Part shown: piece by piece, positions 25,705 through 37,134 of the stretch
Layout of the letters: each line of letters starts with the position of its first letter
How positions within the stretch are numbered: position 1 is the first letter of the stretch
Assembly: GCF_000189635.1 (NCBI RefSeq)
Contig: NW_002476235.1
Coordinates: forward strand, 62,001-126,000
DNA: 64,000 nucleotides
Direction: 5' to 3'
DNA from: Tetrahymena thermophila SB210
Lineage: Eukaryota; Ciliophora; Oligohymenophorea; Hymenostomatida; Tetrahymenidae
Position numbers and translations under genes: made by a program
Notes under the pieces: generated by a model
Told to the model about the DNA's origin: nothing
Seen by the model: the letters and a program-made list of their open reading frames with translations, nothing else
Database searches by the model: none

Positions 25705-28130
25705 TCAAGCAGTGATAATCAATTTTTCAGCTAAAGACAAGGGCTCTGTAAAGTTATGAGACAACTCTTAACCAAAGTTTTCTCTAAGTTGTAACTCTTC
25801 AAACACACCTTCAAGAGCAAGAACAAGCTTTTCAACCATATCTTCATTGTGATTAGGAGTAGGAGATATTCTTAATAATTCTTGTCCTTTAGGAACGGTT
25901 GGATAATTAATAGGTTAGACATAGATATCATATTTTTACATTAAAAGATCACTTGCCATTTTAGCTTTCTTAGCATCACCAATAAAAACTGGAATGATGT
26001 GAGATTCATTAGGTAAAATGGGGATGTTTTTATCATTACATCTTTTTTTGATAAGTCTAGCAATAAAATGTAATCTTTCTCTTAATTCATTGTGTTCCTT
26101 CACGTATGCAATAGATGTTTTAGCAGCTTGAGCAATGCATGGAGGAATGGAAGTTGTAAATATGAAATTTTAAGCAAAAGATCTAATACAATCTATTAAT
26201 AAGCTATTACCAGCAATGTATCCACCAACACATCCATAAGCCTATTTTTTAAATTAAAATTTTTAGATATTTTTGTTTTGATTAACTGAAAAGGAAAATA
26301 AATTGATGCAAAGTGTAAAGTAAGTAAATAAATAAATAAGTAAATACCTTTCCGAGAGTTCCTGAGAAAATATCGATTTGATCCATAAGACCCATCATTT
26401 CTGCAACACCACCACCTCTTTTACCATAAAGACCGATAGCATGGACTTCATCAATAAAGGTTAAAGCATTGTATTTCTTGGCTAATTTGCATACTTCACC
26501 AATAGGAGAAATAGTTCCAGACATAGAATAAACTGATTCAAAGATAATGATCTTGTTTCTTTCTAAGGGAAGTTATTTGAGTTTATTTTCTAAGTCTTCC
26601 ATATCATTGTGTTTCCAAACAACTTTATCAGCCTTACTGTTTCTAATACCTTCAATAATACTAGCATGGTTTTTCTCATCAGATAAATAAATAACATCTT
26701 TCAAAACTTTAGTCAAAGCGTTGATAGCTCCTTAATTAGCAACAAAACCACTGCTCATAACGATGGCCTTTTCTTTGAAATGTAAATCAGCGAGCTCACT
26801 TTCTAATTAAGTATGATAAATGCTACTACCTCCAATATTTCTAGTACCACCAGCACCAACACCAGTTTCTTTAACTGCATCAATCATGGCTTATCTAACA
26901 GTGGGATGTTGACCCATGCCTATTTAATTAATAATATTTTATTTTAATATAATTTAATTGATTTTGAATTAATTATTTTAAAAATATTTAAAAAAATATT
27001 TCGGTAGCTTCAAATAGATCAGTTGTGTAGCACTAAAAAGGTGCTATCAAAAAATTTTTTATTTGCAAATAAATCTATTTAGATTAATTTAATAGTAGAT
27101 ATTTGGTTCTCGAAATCAAAGAAGTTTCTATTTAGAAAGATTTATTTCTTTCAAAAAGGAGGAGAGAGCATTGATAAAAAAATTTGACAATTTTAAAATT
27201 AAGTAAAATTGTAAACAAGAATGAATAAAATCTTGGATTAAAATTTTAATTTTGTATATTCGTGGTATTAAGAAAATCTTAGTTAATTAATTAATAAATC
27301 ATGAAGCTTAATTAATCTAAATAGAAAAAATTTATGTGTTTATTGAAGTCATTTATTTCCAAGTATGTAGGGAGGTAGAATAATTTGAATGTGTAATTTA
27401 AAATCATACCCAAATAATCATTGGAGCACCAAACAGTGATTTCTTTTGTTTCATTGGTTGCGCTATCAGTGTATAATGCCTTAGGGAAACGGCCAGCGAT
27501 CTTCTTGATATGATTAAAAACTCTGTATCTTCCTTCAGTTTTTAATCCTTTAATAGCATTAGCAAACTGTTGATCATATTCGTTCAATTCTTTTTCAGAA
27601 GTTTCTTGGTTATCTAATTAGATACTCTTGTTTTTCATGATGAAATTCTTCTTTACAGATTGCTCATATTCTTCTTAATTTTTGAGTAACTTGGATGCAG
27701 CAGTTTCAGTACTGTTATCAATATTTAATAATCCAACAAAAGGACATTTTTGAGATGATTCCTATAATGTTTTTTCAGTAATTTCGTTAAGAAGAGGAGC
27801 TTCATTTGAGTGAAGACAAGCGTTATGGGGACATCCAGTGCACTTCTCTTTCTTTCCTAAGAGCTTTGAGTGATTTATAGGGCACTTAGAGAAGAAAGAA
27901 GCAGCGGCGGCGACATGGGTTGTTGTATTTGTAGAAGCACAAGCAGATACTGTTTAACCAGATGCTTCTCTTTCATTCATTTTGTTAGCGTTTTTAAGAT
28001 GAGGGCAGAGATTTACAAATTTTTTAAGAAAATCGGAGGCTATTTGATTTCTGCTCACATCAATCTTGAAGTGATTATACAAGAAGGGGCATTATTTATT
28101 AGCTTAAATGAATTTATTGAGTCCTTTCAT
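25705..28130 (-). CDS. ALAS: 5-aminolevulinate synthase, mitochondrial
   Basis: Exons 27410..28130, 26348..26919 and 25705..26241 (minus) give 609 residues; introns are 490 and 106 bp. ALAS condenses glycine with succinyl-CoA to form 5-aminolevulinate, CO2 and CoA, the first step of haem synthesis in the mitochondrial matrix. The catalytic core starts near residue 200 ([14 protein letters not shown]). It contains [52 protein letters not shown] and the PLP-binding Lys (~431) in GTLGKAYG. The last exon join falls directly after that Lys. The leader of about 190 residues begins with a mitochondrial-type sequence and carries five Cys-Pro dipeptides (~14, 42, 83, 100, 129) that look like haem regulatory motifs. 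Feedback by haem on import or stability is therefore likely, by analogy with animal ALAS1. Confidence 0.95.
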
Positions 28131-28501
28131 TTACAAATAGTTTGACAGAGAGTTATATTAAATTGTGAATTTATAATATCTTTCTTTAATATAAGTTAAT
28201 TATTTAAATGTCAGTTTTTACTTAAGTAGTATTTTGACCTTATTAAATTTATTGAATTAAAAATTAATTATGGTTTAGTTTTTTGATATGGCTATTTAAA
28301 TTAATAAAGGTGAGATTTTCTTTTATTCAGATATTTATTTATTTTATCACTTTTATTTACCCGAAATGTGTATGTATATTAATGCAAGTAAAATGAAACA
28401 TTATATATGATGATGACACTTTGATAATTACTTATACTAAAATGATTAAATTATTTAATAAATTTTAACTGAGTTTTTCTTTTATTACCTAAAACGATAA
28501 A
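28131..28501. other. AT-rich spacer
   Basis: Upstream flank of ALAS. No gene was seen. Confidence 0.5.
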
Positions 28502-28971
28502 TCATAACAAAACACGAAAATAATAGTAATACTGATGTACATGCTTATTCAAATTTTCTTGTTGATCATCCTTTTTAATTTATATTTTTATGAGATCATC
28601 AAGAGAGATGTCATCATTTGTTTAATCGTCAAATTTATTTTTATTTTTCTGTAGAATAAACCAAGGCTATTCAAATTTTATATTCCTTTACTAACTTTTC
28701 CGTCAATTTTTGTTTACTATACAGTGCTTCTTTTTGATCTCCTTTTAATTTAAATATAAAAAATGGCTTTAAAATTTAAAATCAGCATGATTAAATCAAC
28801 AAATAAAATATTCTTTTAGCATAATTACTTAGTAAACAGCTAAAAGGCCATTCCTCAGTAGTATTAGAATCTCCAAATCAGGTATACTCTGCAAAATATT
28901 TAAAATAATCTCAAATTTCTCATTTTTTTTCCTTTGAAAAGTGTAATTCTGATCAATTCTGTTGGGTTACA
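28502..28971 (-). CDS. Probable small multi-exon gene, N-terminus unresolved
   Basis: Three minus-strand segments look coding and join at plausible splice sites. The first reads FEIILNILQSIPDLEILILL and RNGLLAVYQ. It is followed by an intron of about 62 bp (GTAATT...AAAG), then PFFIFKLKGDQKEALYSKQK, then a 43-bp intron (GTAAAG...CTACAG), then KNKNKFDDQTNDDISLDDL onwards to TGA 28504-28502. Frames are consistent across both joins. No start codon is visible in the first segment, so at least one exon lies further right. The protein looks helical and charged; I do not recognise it. The plus strand is also partly open here, which lowers confidence. Confidence 0.42.
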
Positions 28972-30855
28972 CTCAAGTTGGGATGCTTAAATAAATGGAT
29001 ATTCCTGATCGATTTATTAAATTTAACATTCCTGATCGCATTACTGATGCGAGTAAGTAACAAAAATCTGAAAATCAAATTAAAAAAATCATTTTAAACT
29101 TCAAAAATTCAAGTTTATTTTTTCACATTTCTCATACATTTTTTATTTTATTTTTAGAAATCTTGATAAATATTGTATGAATGAAACAAAACAAAGGCTA
29201 TTACAGCTCATAGCAATTTCAGAAACTAGAATAAATAAAACTTTGTTTACAATAAAGCCAACCCACATTTATACCATTATTTGTAAGTATTTTATGTTTT
29301 GTTGCTGATTTAGAGTAGGTGAAAAAAAAGAAAAAGGTATTATCTCTTGAGATATAAAGTAAATAAAAAACTATAAGATCGAAAATTTATTTAGCTTCTT
29401 TACAACAAAAGAATAAAATTTAAATAAGAAAGAAAATTCAGAAACTTAAAAATGTTATAAATTTGTTATTAAAAAAATAGATTAAAATATTCATAATATA
29501 TTTTACATGTAGCTAACTCGTGTTTAAAAATTTCTTATTGATAAAAATGCTTTTAATAAATAAAACTTGAAGTCATTACATAAAACCTTATTAATCAAAT
29601 ATTTATAAGTATTTATTTAAATGCTTATAGTATTTCAAAACATAAAATATATCCATACTTTTATTTAAAGTCTATAGTACAAGCCAGCTATTAATTCACT
29701 CGAATTTGTTACCCAAAAATCCTTGTCTATGTACGCTGAATAAAAAAATGTTTAAAATAGAAAAATTTGATAAAAAACTAATTCATTTAAGTCTTTCTCA
29801 TTTAAACCTTATTTATATTTGGTTTTATATCAAAAAGAAACAAAAAAGAATATTTAGAGAAATTTTTCTATCAAGCTTAATCATATATTAAAAATAATTG
29901 TTTCTAAAACCAGAGTCAGAAAAGAGAGAGTTCACCTATTAATTTCTTAATAAAATCTTAACTATTGTAAGTACAGAAATTTACTCACAAATTTATAATT
30001 TCCTCTTCACAATTAAAAATTAAATAATCCAAATATTTAGAAGATAAGCAAGTGAATGTAAATTTTGATATAATTTTATATAAAAACCCTATAAAAAATT
30101 AATTGTGATTTTACAAATTGCTCTTGACATAAATGAACACTAAAATATGAAAAATTATGTAATTATTATTTTTAAATCTAAATAAAGGAACTAGTATTAC
30201 TTAATAATGATTCTTAGATAGATCTAATCAATATTTTCTAGTAATTAAGAGTTTGCTTTGTTCCAAATTCCTCTATTATTATCTAACACATGTTAAAATT
30301 TTTTAATGCTGGAATAATATGTATGTAAATTGAAAATTGTGACAATTTTAACAATGAGATGATTTTATTTAAAATTAAAACTCCATTTAGTGAATGAAAA
30401 TTTTATTTTTCATTATTACTTAAAAATATAATTCATTAAATAAATAAATAAATAAATTATGTATAACTATTTAGATTGTTGTTGATTATTCAGACATACT
30501 AAAATTTTATAATAAAATAATTTTTAATTGTTGAAAATTGGCTAAAAACTACATTTCTATTTATTAAATTTAATACATGAAAATAAAAATTTGATCTCAA
30601 AAATAAAAATCTAATTTTATGAAAAGACTATTTAAATCAATATTTTTGAAAAGCTTAACTACCTAAAATAAAAGATAATTAGTTTAAATTAATCACCCTT
30701 TAAAAGAACAAATAAAATATTTCTAATAATCTCAACTTTTTGTTCTTTTAAAAATACATTATTTCCAAAAGAAGTATTTTTAAAATTATTTATATACTTT
30801 AACTACTTAAAAAATTATGAAATTTAATTTAAAATTTAAAATTATTTTCATAGAA
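28972..30855. other. Long AT-rich region with ambiguous coding signals at its left end
   Basis: Between 28980 and 29290 short plausible frames exist on both strands, with GTAAGT donors and TTTAG acceptors on the plus strand (for example near 29053 and 29156), but no consistent gene could be assembled. CGATCAGGAAT occurs twice within 45 bp on the minus strand (about 29000-29040). From 29300 to 30855 I see nothing beyond AT-rich DNA. Confidence 0.4.
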
Positions 30856-32577
30856 TCATTTTTTTTTATGGTTGAAAAAGTACCTTGCAGGATATACCAT
30901 TTTAATATCTTTATTATCTTTTCTGTTTTTATAAAATAGCTCATGATACTTTTAAGATAAATCTTTTTTCCCTTACTTTAAAAAGAAAGCAAAAGCATTT
31001 TAGATCTAATTTTGATCGTTTTTATTTTTTTCAATGTAGTCAATAAGAAATTTTTCAATTTTTTCTTCATTTTACATATCACAAAAATAAAATTCATATA
31101 TTTATTGGGCTAAATGCTAGTCATTGCTATTAAATTACAGTGCTTCTTTATAAGCATTTTCTGCTTTATCTAGGCTTTCTATTTCGTTAGTTAAAAATTG
31201 GGCATATTTGATCCATTGTTAAACATCGTTCTGGTTTTTTTTCAAATACTTTTCATAAGATTTTTCAATTTCTGTAAATTAACCTGTTATAGTAAGGCAC
31301 TTAACTAAGTTCTCCAAATGATCTGATGTATTCCTTGTTTCTAATATATCCATTAGCTCTTAATTACATTTTAATTACTATTCAAATGCTTCAGGCAAAA
31401 ATTTTTTTTTGTAAGAAATATAAACTTCTTTGGCCTTTTTTTCATTTCTAATATTTCTATAGTAACCTATAAGGTCTTCATAATTTTATTGATTGTCTAC
31501 ATCATCAATTTCAATTAGTCTCAGTAAATATTATTCAAGTTTGTCATAATTTTTAGTAATCGCTGAATATAAAGTAATTAAATTCTATCTAGAGGCTTTA
31601 AACTGGGGATCACTAGGTTAAACTCTTTTTAATAAACTTTCAGCCTTATCATAATCTTTGAAATTTATAATTGTAAAAGTAGCATAATCATTCAAGTAGT
31701 ATGCACTTTCAGGATACTTTTAAAGAGCTAACTCATATATTTTTTAGGCCTTTTCATCATCAACCATCTAATCTCTGTAAAAGTCTATTAAAGTTTTCAA
31801 TATTTGCTCATTTTTGTTATCTTTTTCTAGCATTTCAATCATTTTCTTTTCGATTAAATGTAATTTTTAGTTGATTGTTTAAGTCTCCTCTAATTCATCT
31901 TTTAAACTTTTATCATCAGGATTAAGTTCAATTTAGTATTCAATTACTTTTTCTAATTTACTCAACTTATTTTTATTTTTATAAGTAGCTTTAACAAATT
32001 CAATTAGTTCCTCATCCATTTCTTTCTTATGCTTCTCAAAGAGTTAGTCACAAATAGCTTCGCATTTCTTAGAGTCTTTTACTTTATTATTATAAAACAT
32101 AAGGATATTTTTAATGGCTAAGCTCATAACTTCACCTTGACCCTCCTTATCAATTTTCAATACTCTATCATAATATATTGAAGCTTTTTCATAATCTTAT
32201 TTTACATTATTATAAAAAAACCCAAGATTATTTAATCCCTTTACGTATGTTGGATTTACTTCCACGCTTTTCAAGTAGTATTCTTCTGCTTTTTGGTAAT
32301 CTTTTTCAAAGTTTCTGTAGTAGTAACCTAGTAATCCATAAGCCTCTTCTTAATTTTAATCATGTTCTATCATTTTAAGTAAAGTTTCTTTAGCTTTTAA
32401 AGGCTCAGACAAGTTTTCAAAGTATAACTGAACTATTAATAAGTAACTATAGTAAATACATTTTTTATTAGAAATATAAGACTCGCAAAGAATTAAAGCT
32501 TCTTAAAACTTCCCTTCTTATATTAATTTCTTAAATACTCTTTATAAGTTATTTTCACTGAAGTCTTATACCTGCAT
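30856..32577 (-). CDS. Tetratricopeptide-repeat (TPR/Sel1-like) protein
   Basis: Single frame of 573 residues from ATG 32577 to TGA 30858-30856. It is built almost entirely of helical repeats of about 34-38 residues with TPR signatures: YGLLGYYYRNFEKDYQKAEE, GLNNLGFFYNNVKQDYEKAS, YYLNDYATFTIINFKDYDKA and WIKYAQFLTNEIESLDKAEN. The spacing of small and aromatic residues (Y/A-xx-L/Y-xx...A) fits TPR or half-TPR folds, so it is presumably a protein-binding scaffold. There is no signal peptide or membrane segment. Its partner and pathway cannot be told from sequence. Confidence 0.85.
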
Positions 32578-33262
32578 CTTATCAAGTGAGATTTTATTCA
32601 ATAATTTTATTAATTTGATATTTTTAAATTAATAAATACTTTATTATTTTTTTGTGAGGGAAATATTAAGTTCTGAATGATATACTTTAGTCACATTAGG
32701 TATTTAATTTAAATAAAAATAAAAAATAATTAAATTTTAAGCTTATTATTGAACTTTTGGATCTAAAAGTATTCTATATTTTTTATGTAAAAATAAATAG
32801 CAATTCTAAATAAATATAATATCTTGATATATTAAACAAATAAAAAAAATATTGATGATCTTAAAATCACTCAAATAGTTTAAATAATGTCTTTCATTCA
32901 TTTATATGATTTAAATAAATATTTTTAAATATAATTTATAGGATTCTAAATCATATAGAAATAAGAAAGTTGTGATAAATATTTTAGATTTTAATCAGAT
33001 TATTGTTTTTGTGGCTATTACAAATTTAAGAGATAATTATTAAAATATTGTTATGATTGATTGATTATTAATTAAAAAGTTTACAATGAGAATTTATACT
33101 TTTAACACTTATTATATTCCTCAAGTTGTATTAATTCGAGACTATTTAATTTAAAATATTAACAAATACTTTACTTATAATAAGAAATGATTTTTTTTTA
33201 AGTTTAAATTGATCAAAAAGATTGATAAACTTTAATTATAATTTTATTTTTAATATTCTTTA
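32578..33262. other. AT-rich spacer
   Basis: About 690 bp between the TPR gene start and the 3' end of the deacetylase gene. No feature was recognised. Confidence 0.6.
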
Positions 33263-35260
33263 TCACTTTTTCTCCTAATCATAGAAATAAGAGGATAATT
33301 ATTCACAAATTTATTAGATATTTATCAGATTGCTATTGTTGTTTGGTATGTGCGAGATTATCACTTAGCAATTACTTCCATCAATTATTAGCTGTGAATT
33401 TATTGGAATATTTGAAATTTCTTTTAATTAGTTTTTAATAGAATCATAAATAATTTGTTTTTTTTCTTTTAATTATTCTGTAAAATGTTCAAAAACCTTT
33501 TATTGATATTGAATTGTTTAATTTATTACATCTAATTATCTATTTTCAAAATCTTTTGTTTTTATTCCTTTTATGATAATACTATCCTCACCTACTATCT
33601 TTATCTCAAAACCCACATCAATACTTTTTTAAATTTCAAATAGCATTTCATTTCCAAACTATTTCATTTAATTTCCATGCCAAAGTAGCTACCTAAACTC
33701 AGGTTTCTCTAAATATTAAATCTCAATTTAATTTAAAGTGTAATATAATTTATCATTGAAGTTGTCTATCTTAAAGTTTTTACTAAAATCTGATATTATA
33801 CTTTTTCCAAAAAATTAATTTTTTTCTATGATGTTTGTAATGTTGTATTTGTCTTGTAATTTCCAAAATTTATTATGAGCCAGCTTACATTCATTAATTA
33901 CTTTTATTGACATCTAGTTTGGCAGTATGTTATTTCTCAAACTTTCAAGTTATTTTTCGTTTAAAGGATCCAAAATTCTCCTAATAACAGCTTCTGATGC
34001 CCATTATATGCTATCAAGGTTATATCCACCTTCTAAAACAAACAATAAATTAGGAAATATTTATACTAGTCTTGAACTCATATATCTATAAATAATAATA
34101 AATATAATTATTTAAAGTAAAAATAGACTTTTGTTTAAATTTTACTCGTATCCTATATTTGTCAATTAGCACCTACCTAGTTTATCGTTAGCTGCTGAAT
34201 CAAATCCGGCAGAAATAAATATAAAATCTGGCTAAAATTCAGTCAATGCTGGCATTACAATTGATTCAAAAGCATAAATGTATTCATCATCTCCAGCACT
34301 TTAAAAATTTGAAGTGTTCCAACCAATATTAATGTTAAATCCATTTCCTACTTTACTTAAATCTCCACTTTAGAAAGGATAAAATTTTCCTATATATTTA
34401 TAAATAATGCAAATTTAATTTGTTAGATTTATCTCATAATAAATACCTTCATCATACTAATGTATACTTATAAATAACAATTCATGATCATCGTATGTAA
34501 GAGCTTGAGTTCCGTCTCCATGATGTACATCAAAATCGAAAATTGCTATTTTTTTGACTGAATATTTTTCTCTTAAATACTTGGCTCCCACAACAACATT
34601 GTTAAAGAAACAAAATCCACTACACTACTATGAAGCTCCACTGTGATGTCCAGGCGGTCTTAATTTTAATTTCAAATTTTAAATTATAAATCAAATCCCA
34701 ATTATTTTCAATATAAAAAAATAAATATTAAACCTAACACAACAAAAAGCAGTATGCCAAGATTTGGATTTGATCAAATCTATTGATTAAATTACAGCAC
34801 CTGATGACAAAAAAGCACTTTATCCTGTGTACTTATTATAATAACATCCATTTAAAACCATGTTTTCTTTTTCACAGCCTTCAGGCCACATTTCTAATTA
34901 AAAAATAAAATATTATATAAAATGATTAAGTAGGAGTTAATATAAATAATTAAAGCAGCATTTTGAAATGATTTATTAATCTAAAAGAAAAAAGAAGATC
35001 TAATCAAATAGCTACAACTAATTACATTCTACTAAATCTACATATGAATCTCTGTGCACTTTATTTAAAATATCTTTTTAAATTGGCTCTACCTAGTTAA
35101 TTACATCTAATTAACTCCATAATCCAGTTTTTTTTAAGTTTTCTATTATTTTTTCTATTCTTTCAGGGCACTCAGGATGAGGAGGCTACTTAGAGAGTTT
35201 ATGTAAAAGCATTCTTTCATCATATATAAATCCTACTTTTTTATCCTTGGCATCCATCAT
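33263..35260 (-). CDS. Histone deacetylase, class II (Hda1/HDAC6-like)
   Basis: Exons on the minus strand: 35026..35260, 34734..34893, 34447..34658, 34146..34389, 33263..34085, giving 557 residues. The catalytic domain spans about residues 8-380. Motifs: HPECPERI near the start, VRPPGHHSGAS (active-site His pair ~136/137), DFDVHHGDGTQ (Zn ligands Asp175 and His177), SAGFDSAANDKLG (Zn ligand Asp ~266), GRCQLTNIGYEYMSSRL and LEGGYNLDS. This pattern is class II (PPGHH...DVHHGxGTQ). It removes acetyl groups from lysines of histones or other proteins such as tubulin. The C-terminal ~230 residues are not recognised and look partly coiled-coil. The intron at 34086..34145 was placed so as to keep the conserved segment after DKLG. 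Confidence 0.94.
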
Positions 35261-35564
35261 TTATTTATATTAGCTTGATGTATTATATTTAACAGAAATA
35301 AATAATACTATTATTTTGTAATTTTAGCAACCTTTTTTACTTTGTGGATTAAAAACTTGCAGAATTATTGTTAAACAATAATATTTTTTTATAAATAGAT
35401 ATTGTTTGAAATTTAGGTGTATTTATTGTGTTTGTTTATTATTATTTTAAATATCTTTGCTTTGCTAAAAGAATTAAAAATAAATAAATTACTTAGTTAT
35501 TTAACTAATTAATTAAAACATCTAGGAGAATATACATAAATATATAAAAATTACATTTTTTATT
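35261..35564. promoter_or_regulatory. Divergent intergenic region (HDAC minus / Bud32 plus)
   Basis: Only 304 bp separate the two divergent start codons, so both promoters must lie here. AT-rich. No specific element was identified. Confidence 0.5.
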
Positions 35565-36633
35565 ATGGAAGGTTTAGAATTAATCAGCTAAGGAGCAGAA
35601 GCAGTAAAATTATACAAATTTTTATCACAGCGTTTTTTCTATTCTTGTTATTTAACTGTTTCAAAATAGAAAGTCTACAAAGTTAAAAATTTTCTAGGAG
35701 AGCCTGCAATAATGAAGGAGAAGTTAGTTAAGGCTTATAGACATCCTGATCTTGATCAAAGACTATCAAAAGAGAGAATTACTTTTGTAATATTAATTTT
35801 TTTAAAATTAGGTAGGATAAATTTATATCGAATGTTGATAGGAAGTAAGAAATATGATTAGAGCAAGAAAAGCTGGGATAAACACTCCTTATGTTATGCA
35901 AACTGATTTCGTTTAGCGTAAAATTTACATGTAATATATTGATGGACTCAAACTTAGAGATTTTTTGTTTCAATACTAAAAAACTGAGAGTAAAAAACTT
36001 AATTATTTTATTAGAAGATACATTTATGAAATATACCAAATATTAAAAGATATGACAGAACTTTTAAAGGAAGTTGGAAGAATATTAGCGAAACTACATG
36101 ACTCTCATATTCTTCATGGAGATTTAACAACATCAAATATTATGGTTACTCATCCAGTAGCAGAAACAACAAAATTATATGGACAAATAGTAAACTTAAT
36201 AAATTTTAATGAGAGATACTATAAATTCTAATTAGTATTTAATAGATTTTGGTTTGAGCTACATAAAAGATAGCATTGAAGAAAAGGCAGTAGACTTATA
36301 TGTCTTAGGTATTTAATAGTCTAGGTTATCGATATAAATATTTATTTGTTAAAATATTATAATAGAAAGGGCTTTTATCAGCACTCATCCAGAATTAGAA
36401 AATGAAGTATTTATTTTGCCTTATAAATGAAATTTTAATATTGATAAATGTTCTTATAATAAAATAATTTAGTTTTAAGAGCTGCTTTAAGAATATAAAA
36501 GAGTATGCAAATAGGGTGATAAAACAATAAAAAAACTTAATGATGGTATGTAAATATTTTTATTATTTAGGTTATCATTTTTTTTTATAAATTAGTTCGC
36601 ATGAGAGGTAGAAAGAAAGTAGCATTTGGTTGA
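35565..36633 (+). CDS. BUD32: KEOPS complex protein kinase Bud32 (PRPK/TP53RK)
   Basis: Exons 35565..35786, 35842..36189, 36236..36308, 36366..36406, 36473..36545 and 36596..36633 give 264 residues (human TP53RK has 253). Introns are 55, 46, 57, 66 and 50 bp. Bud32 is a small atypical kinase of the KEOPS complex needed for the universal tRNA modification t6A. Motifs: LISQGAEA at the N-terminus, KAYRHPDLDQRLSKERI, catalytic loop HGDLTTSN (His ~166, Asp ~168), DFGLSYI (~194), VDLYVLERAFISTHP, and the basic tail KKLNDVRMRGRKK typical of the family. Each of these matches the human protein in order, which makes the very short introns secure. Confidence 0.96.
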
Positions 36634-37134
36634 AAATTAACATTTTTAGCAATAAATAATTACAGATTCAATTAAAAAAAATAACATATTATTTAAAAAA
36701 TTAGTTAATATTTTATATTTTTGATATTCAATAAATGATTAAATAAATTCAATATTATATTTTTGTAATATTTCAACTTCAAAAATATATAAAGAGACCT
36801 CTGAAAATTCAGTGAAAATTTAAAATTATCAAATGAACATTTATCATGATTTATTTAGTTGAACAATAAAGATTTATGAATTTACAAATTAGATTTGGTT
36901 TTTAGTAATGTTTAGGTATCCACAAAAGTGTTTATTTATTTATATTTCATTCTTTTATTGTAATGTAATTTATTCTATTTAAAGATTATTTACTCCGATT
37001 TAATTTGATTACATTTTTTTTAAATGCATTATTTTTATTATTTTAATTTTATTCAAACTTTATCAAAAATTAAATAAATAAATAGAAATCAGTATCTAAA
37101 ATAAAATAGGATATTTAATTTATTTTTTTATAGA
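36634..37134. other. AT-rich spacer
   Basis: About 500 bp upstream of the V-ATPase gene. It ends in TTTTTTTATAG directly before the ATG, which could be the acceptor of a 5'UTR intron. Confidence 0.5.

Noticed and set aside
27870-28145. Plus-strand ORF of 91 codons.
   Set aside because: Opposite strand of the ALAS leader exon, whose minus-strand frame continues into a conserved enzyme.
34146-34173. Earlier donor (GTGCTA at about 34172) for HDAC intron 4.
   Set aside because: It would delete a conserved part of the catalytic domain; the GTAAAA donor after 34146 keeps it and is a better splice signal.
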